In this document: positions 60,638-64,000 of the stretch, piece by piece
Layout of the letters: the number at the start of each line of letters is the position of its first letter
Numbering within the stretch: the first letter of the stretch is position 1
Assembly: GCA_030737835.1 (NCBI GenBank)
Contig: CM060849.1
Coordinates: 13,428,216 to 13,492,215 of the forward strand
Direction: 5' to 3'
Length of the DNA stretch: 64,000 nucleotides
From: Acorus gramineus
Taxonomy: Eukaryota > Streptophyta > Magnoliopsida > Acorales > Acoraceae
The notes under the pieces: model-generated
What the model was told of the DNA's origin: nothing
The model's input: only the letters and a program-made list of their open reading frames with translations
Databases searched by the model: none
Made by a program: the position numbers and the translations under genes

Positions 60638-61780
60638 TCACCCATCATGCGAAGACTCCTCCTCGCCGACCTCCACCACCCGGTCCTTCCTCCTCAAATA
60701 CTGATGAAGCAAAGTAAGCCTCGCCGTCTCAAACGCAAAGTAACCCAACGCGGCAAAGCAAGAGCTATGAAGCACCCGGGGCCCCATCCCCCTAGTGAAC
60801 CCCTTCCACCCCTCCTCACTCAATATCCTCCTCACCGCATCCCCCACCCCTCCGTACCCCGCCTGCGTCATCAACCGGGTCTTCACCACATCGAGCGGGG
60901 TCGTGACCGAAGCCGATATCGCCCCCGCTAGCGCCCCGCAGAGGACGCTCTGTGCGGGCTCAAGATTCGGCTTTCGGGTCTTCTTCAAGACCGCGGCTTT
61001 CAAGTACTCGAACGACGAGTAGCTCAACACGCCCGCCGGGAGGTTCCGCAGGAGCGTCGCAGAGTACCCCGAATAGAGGCCCAAGACGCCATCTTTCGAG
61101 AGGATCCGACACAAGACCTCCCACGACCGGCCAGGCTCTCCGGCTTGCATCCTCTGCGTGACGAGCTCCTTCGGGACCATGATCGCCGACGAGACGATGT
61201 TCCCCATGGCGCCCGCGGTGGGGGGAATCAGGATTTGGGGGTATTCGGGGAGGCCGGCGAGGACCGACTTGCCGAGCTCGCAAGTGCCGAAATAGACGGC
61301 GGAGGAGAAGGCGGAGCCGACGAGTACGGCGGAGACGCCGCGGTAGAAGCCAAGGATGCCGAGGGAGCGGAAGGTCTGGGCGACGGCGTCGAAGGAGCCC
61401 TTGTAGAGGTCGGAGGCGCCGCGGGTCTGGAGCTTGGTCTTGACGGTGTCGAGGGGGTGGAGGCAGACGTAGGTGAAGGCGCCGGCGATGGCGCCGGCGG
61501 CGGAGCCGATGAGGGAGCGCTCGGCGACGGAGAGGGACCTTAATAAAGATTGGAGCTTTGGGTCTCCCCTGGTGGAGGGTTTGAGGAAGGGTGGGGGGGT
61601 AGAGAGGGAGGTGGAAGAGAAGGGGGGGTGAGAGGAGGAGGAGGAGGAGGAGGAGAAGAGGAGGGTGTTAAGGTGGGTGAAGAGGGAGGTGAGGTCTTCA
61701 GAGGGGGGGAGGAGGTGGAGGGGTTGGTGGGTTAGGGTTTGGGGGGAGAGGGAGAGGGAAGCTCTCATTCTTGCCTCCAT
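60638..61780 (-). CDS. MFL1: Mitoferrin-like 1, plastid iron carrier (MFL1)
   Basis: A 380-residue mitochondrial-carrier-family protein in one exon. The first 75 or so residues are Ser/Pro/Leu-rich with a run of eight Ser and few acids, like a chloroplast transit peptide. Three carrier modules follow. Module 1 (about 88-170) has PLDTVKTKLQ and GFYRG. Module 2 (about 183-265) has the variant VPKELVTQRMQ and GLYSGY. Module 3 (about 277-360) has PLDVVKTRLM and GFTRGM. The set of motifs and the transit-like N-terminus match Arabidopsis Mitoferrin-like 1, a chloroplast envelope carrier linked to iron supply, 412 residues long. The short acidic C-terminal tail is ordinary. The coding DNA is strikingly GC-rich against AT-rich flanks. 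A TATAAAA-type box (61907-61914) and a GA-rich leader lie upstream. Other carriers such as S-adenosylmethionine transporters share the fold and are the main alternative. Confidence 0.9.
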   Translation of the reverse strand: MEARMRASLSLSPQTLTHQPLHLLPPSEDLTSLFTHLNTLLFSSSSSSSSHPPFSSTSLSTPPPFLKPSTRGDPKLQSLLRSLSVAERSLIGSAAGAIAGAFTYVCLHPLDTVKTKLQTRGASDLYKGSFDAVAQTFRSLGILGFYRGVSAVLVGSAFSSAVYFGTCELGKSVLAGLPEYPQILIPPTAGAMGNIVSSAIMVPKELVTQRMQAGEPGRSWEVLCRILSKDGVLGLYSGYSATLLRNLPAGVLSYSSFEYLKAAVLKKTRKPNLEPAQSVLCGALAGAISASVTTPLDVVKTRLMTQAGYGGVGDAVRRILSEEGWKGFTRGMGPRVLHSSCFAALGYFAFETARLTLLHQYLRRKDRVVEVGEEESSHDG

Positions 61781-61797
61781 TGTTGAATGTTGATTTG

Positions 61798-61800
<3 letters not shown>

Positions 61801-61832
<32 letters not shown>

Positions 61833-61914
61833 TCCTCTCTCTCCTTTTCTTTTGTATGTTCTGGGATATGATTTTTTTTTAATTATGATGATACAGAACG
61901 GGTGGATTTTATAT
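61801..61914 (-). promoter_or_regulatory. MFL1 leader with (GA)n tract and TATA box
   Basis: On the minus strand ATATAAAA at 61914-61907 is a good TATA box. A GA dinucleotide tract (CT on the plus strand, 61801-61828) lies just before the start codon, as is common in plant leaders. Confidence 0.5.
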
Positions 61915-61929
61915 GAATTTTTTTTATTG

Positions 61930-62105
61930 GTAAGAAAAAATTGTTTGGTAAAAAATTAATTTTATTATTGTGAAGAGATATCACACTCATAATATGTTAG
62001 AATTATGTTAGAGTTAGTTAAGCAAAATCTACTTTATTTCTCCCCCCTCTCTCCTTTTTACCAAAAAAAAAATTGTTTGGTAAAAGATTAATTTTATTAT
62101 TGTGA
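61930..62105. repeat. Imperfect 40-bp direct duplication
   Basis: AAAAAATTGTTTGGTAAAA followed by an ATTAATTTTATTATTGTGAA phrase occurs at about 61934-61974 and again at about 62066-62105. Confidence 0.75.
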
Positions 62106-62635
62106 ATACTTCTTTTTAATTTTTATGGCGATGAAAAGATTAGTATTTTTTTTAATATGACGTTCAAAAATTAAATTTTAGTGTAGGTTGTGTTTGGACG
62201 TGAGGTTGAAATGTTAGGATTTTTAAGTTTAAAAAGCTAAAGACTATATTTGAATATAAGTTTAAGAATTTTTAACTTTTTAAAAAGAGAATTTGTTTGA
62301 ATTCATATCCTAATAGACCCTTAGATTAGAGGTAAGAATGAAAAATAAAATTTAATTATAAAATATCATATCTATATTTTATTCAAAAATTTAATGTCGT
62401 TATATTTAAAATGTAATGTTAGACTATTCATCAAATTTATCTTATTGAATTTCAAAAAGATTTTAATTAAAAAATATAATTTATAAAAATATATGGTTTA
62501 AACTCATATTTTAACTAATATTTATATATAAGTAAATATTATTTTTATTAAATGAAATGATATAATATACATATATTTTTTCAAGCATTTAACTGTGTAG
62601 GGGTATTTGGAGGCCCAAGAACCCATTAAATGTTA
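62106..62635. other. AT-rich spacer without gene
   Basis: GTTGTGTTTGGACGTGAGG at about 62189 resembles a MITE end, but no partner was found. Nothing else recognised. Confidence 0.35.
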
Positions 62636-62639
62636 AATT

Positions 62640-63440
62640 CTTTTTTGGTTCCTGTATCTGGGTAAACTTTTTACGAAGGAATATAGAGCTAAATGGGCGC
62701 CTCATAAGGATGCATCGTGCCAGATTTGTAGTGAGGTGGTTGAGTTCGTCGGTCATCTTTTTGACACCCGGCCAATTGAGGGAGAGGCCCAACAGTTTTA
62801 AGAGGCTTATAAATTAGATGAGGGTGAGTCCCAGATCGTCTAATAGGAGGAGATAGTCTGTGCTTATATGTTAGCACTGCTTTTACACACCAAGATGCAT
62901 TTTAAAGTCGTGAGCCCATTTAGAGACAAAACGATTTTTTGTTGTGTAAGCCGGGGCGTTACAATCTTATGCTTGAGTGCCCGGTGTCCAAACAAGTTTG
63001 ACTCCGATTGATTGCGTCTTCAGAGACCGTGGTGGATTTCATTTTCATGGAAGGTCAATGGCTTGCAGGTAAGAACCTGCGCTCTCGACGGAACAAAAGT
63101 GTCACGGTTAAAGTATTGCAGATCTTTATCCCGACGGTGACTTGGACAATATGGCTTGCTCGAAATCATTTGGTATTTAGGGGACCTCCTGTATATGTGG
63201 AGAATATCTGAGATATAATTATGTTTTTTATTAAATATTGGGGCACCTCTTGTGTTGGTGCCAAGAGAATAAGTTTTATTGGGGGCAAACTGTATGTGGA
63301 GGAGTAGTTTAAATTCTTTTTGTTATACCAAGAGATACAGTAGATATTTCTTTTATTTCTATCTTTTGGGTGGGTGATATTGTATGTATTTATGCTTTGG
63401 GCTACCCCTTTATTTGAATAAAATTAAGGGAGTATATTTC
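62640..63440 (+). mobile_element. 3' end of a second L1-type LINE, plus strand
   Basis: FLYLGKLFTKEYRAKWAPHK is followed by a zf-RVT finger (CQIC then GHL...LECPVSKQV), whose two halves lie on either side of an insertion at 62760-62963. IFIPTVTWTIWLARNHLVF at about 63122-63178 is the usual end of plant L1 ORF2. A 3' UTR-like stretch with GGGCTACCCCTTTATTTG and AATAAAATTAAGGG follows. The reverse transcriptase core is missing, so this is a 5'-truncated, decayed copy. Confidence 0.75.
62763..62963. mobile_element. Short solo LTR (TRIM-like) inserted in the L1 remnant (fossil)
   Basis: TGACACCCGG to GGGGCGTTACA, about 201 bp, with TG..CA ends. The direct repeat ATCTT flanks it (62755-62759 and 62964-62968), with two extra T on the left. 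The interior phrase CACACCAAGATGCATTTTAAA followed by CGTGAGCCC is found in many plant short LTR elements of TRIM type. It has no coding sequence and looks like a solo LTR. It is younger than the L1 copy it interrupts. Confidence 0.65.
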
Positions 63441-63546
63441 AACAAAAATAAAATTGTAGTGGTATTTTTAATTATAACATATTTCAAAATTAAAAAATTA
63501 GTAACAAACTCTGTGATTTAGTTAGGATATGGTTTTAACTACATTT

Positions 63547-63581
<35 letters not shown>

Positions 63582-64000
63582 CATTATAATTATATTATCC
63601 ATATATAATATTGAATCTTGTACCATGTGCTTGAGCAAGTCTACTTGCTTGATGATTTTTATTTTAAAATGAATCTAGTATGTGTATGTTTACCAAAAAA
63701 AAATTGAATGACTTTTGTTTGGTATAAAAAAGGGAAAATTAATTCTCAAGAATTCCTGAATTAATTTTAGATTTCTCAAATATTATAATTATTTTTGCTC
63801 CTTAGATTACATTGTGTTTTTTACACCGTTAAATTTATCGCTTTATTTTTTATTTTTACCATTCTTTGAACATCTATGTATACTATTAAACTGTCAGTAT
63901 ACATTATTAACATGTTTTTGTACACCGTTAAACAGTGTATAATTTGTTGAGTTTTTTACATTATCAGTTTTTATATTATAATGTCGTTATATTATAACGT
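63441..64000. other. AT-rich spacer at the window end
   Basis: No gene seen. An (AT)n tract lies at about 63551-63578, and dispersed-repeat-like phrases (GTATACTATTAAACTGTC, GTATACATTATTAACATG) at 63880-63960. Confidence 0.4.

Noticed and set aside
61145-61543. 132-codon plus-strand frame, Gly/Asp/Glu-rich
   Set aside because: It is the antisense shadow of the GC-rich MFL1 coding sequence. The minus strand gives a full carrier protein.
1-64000. CRISPR arrays, operons, prophage or bacterial-type regulatory systems
   Set aside because: The window is plant nuclear DNA. No regularly spaced repeat array, polycistronic layout or phage gene was found.
1-64000. Canonical microRNA precursors (miR156, miR171, miR172, miR396 types)
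   Set aside because: I looked for their mature sequences by eye and saw none. The hairpins found are transposon foldbacks.

Overview
The window is nuclear DNA of a flowering plant. Its genes have many short exons with GT-AG introns in AT-rich DNA. The gene set (TONSOKU, an IDA-type abscission peptide precursor, an RZ-1A RNA-binding protein, a plastid mitoferrin-like carrier, a PRAF-type BRX protein) is that of land plants, and the IDA-like peptide points to an angiosperm. GC-rich exons in two genes (TSK exon 1 and MFL1) set in AT-rich surroundings would suit a non-grass monocot or an early-diverging angiosperm; this is an inference only, and I cannot name the species.

Layout. 249-1513 (+): last two exons of a PH/RCC1/FYVE/BRX (PRAF-type) protein. 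1514-7330: transposon-rich spacer with a PIF/Harbinger-type MITE (2930-3372) sitting between two copies of a 128-bp duplication, a Mutator-like non-autonomous element (3938-5745), a tRNA-derived SINE, a 72-bp tandem duplication and an AT-rich dispersed repeat. 7508-17933 (+): complete TONSOKU/MGOUN3/BRUSHY1 gene, which I read as 20 coding exons and 1327 residues, with an E2F-like site and site II motifs upstream and a hAT MITE in intron 7. 18-24 kb: AT-rich DNA with a foldback Mutator-like MITE. 23994-24227 (+): small IDA-like secreted peptide gene. 24.5-33 kb: no recognisable gene. 33517-34911 (-): glycine-rich RNA-binding zinc-knuckle protein RZ-1A, two coding exons and a 5' UTR intron. 36.4-45.3 kb: spacer with a SINE, a probable hAT-like remnant and a solo Ty1-copia LTR. 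46779-52645 (+): WD40 (WDR44-like) gene, 7 coding exons, 680 residues. 52.6-57.2 kb: spacer with a perfect 119-bp tandem duplication and a GC-rich motif island. 57.2-59.6 kb (-): decayed L1 LINE holding two later insertions. 60638-61780 (-): single-exon MFL1. 62.6-63.4 kb (+): second L1 remnant, interrupted by a short solo LTR.

The genes do not form an operon or a visible cluster. TSK (chromatin inheritance and repair at replication forks), RZ-1A (RNA processing), MFL1 (plastid iron transport), the IDA-like peptide (cell separation) and the WD40 protein (probably trafficking or scaffolding) are independent housekeeping or developmental loci. I found no new multigene system. The most interesting structures are the nested repeats, the variant IDA peptide, the two likely GC-AG introns in TSK, an undescribed AT-rich repeat family and the dense CGACA/TGTCG motif cluster inside the Mutator-like element.
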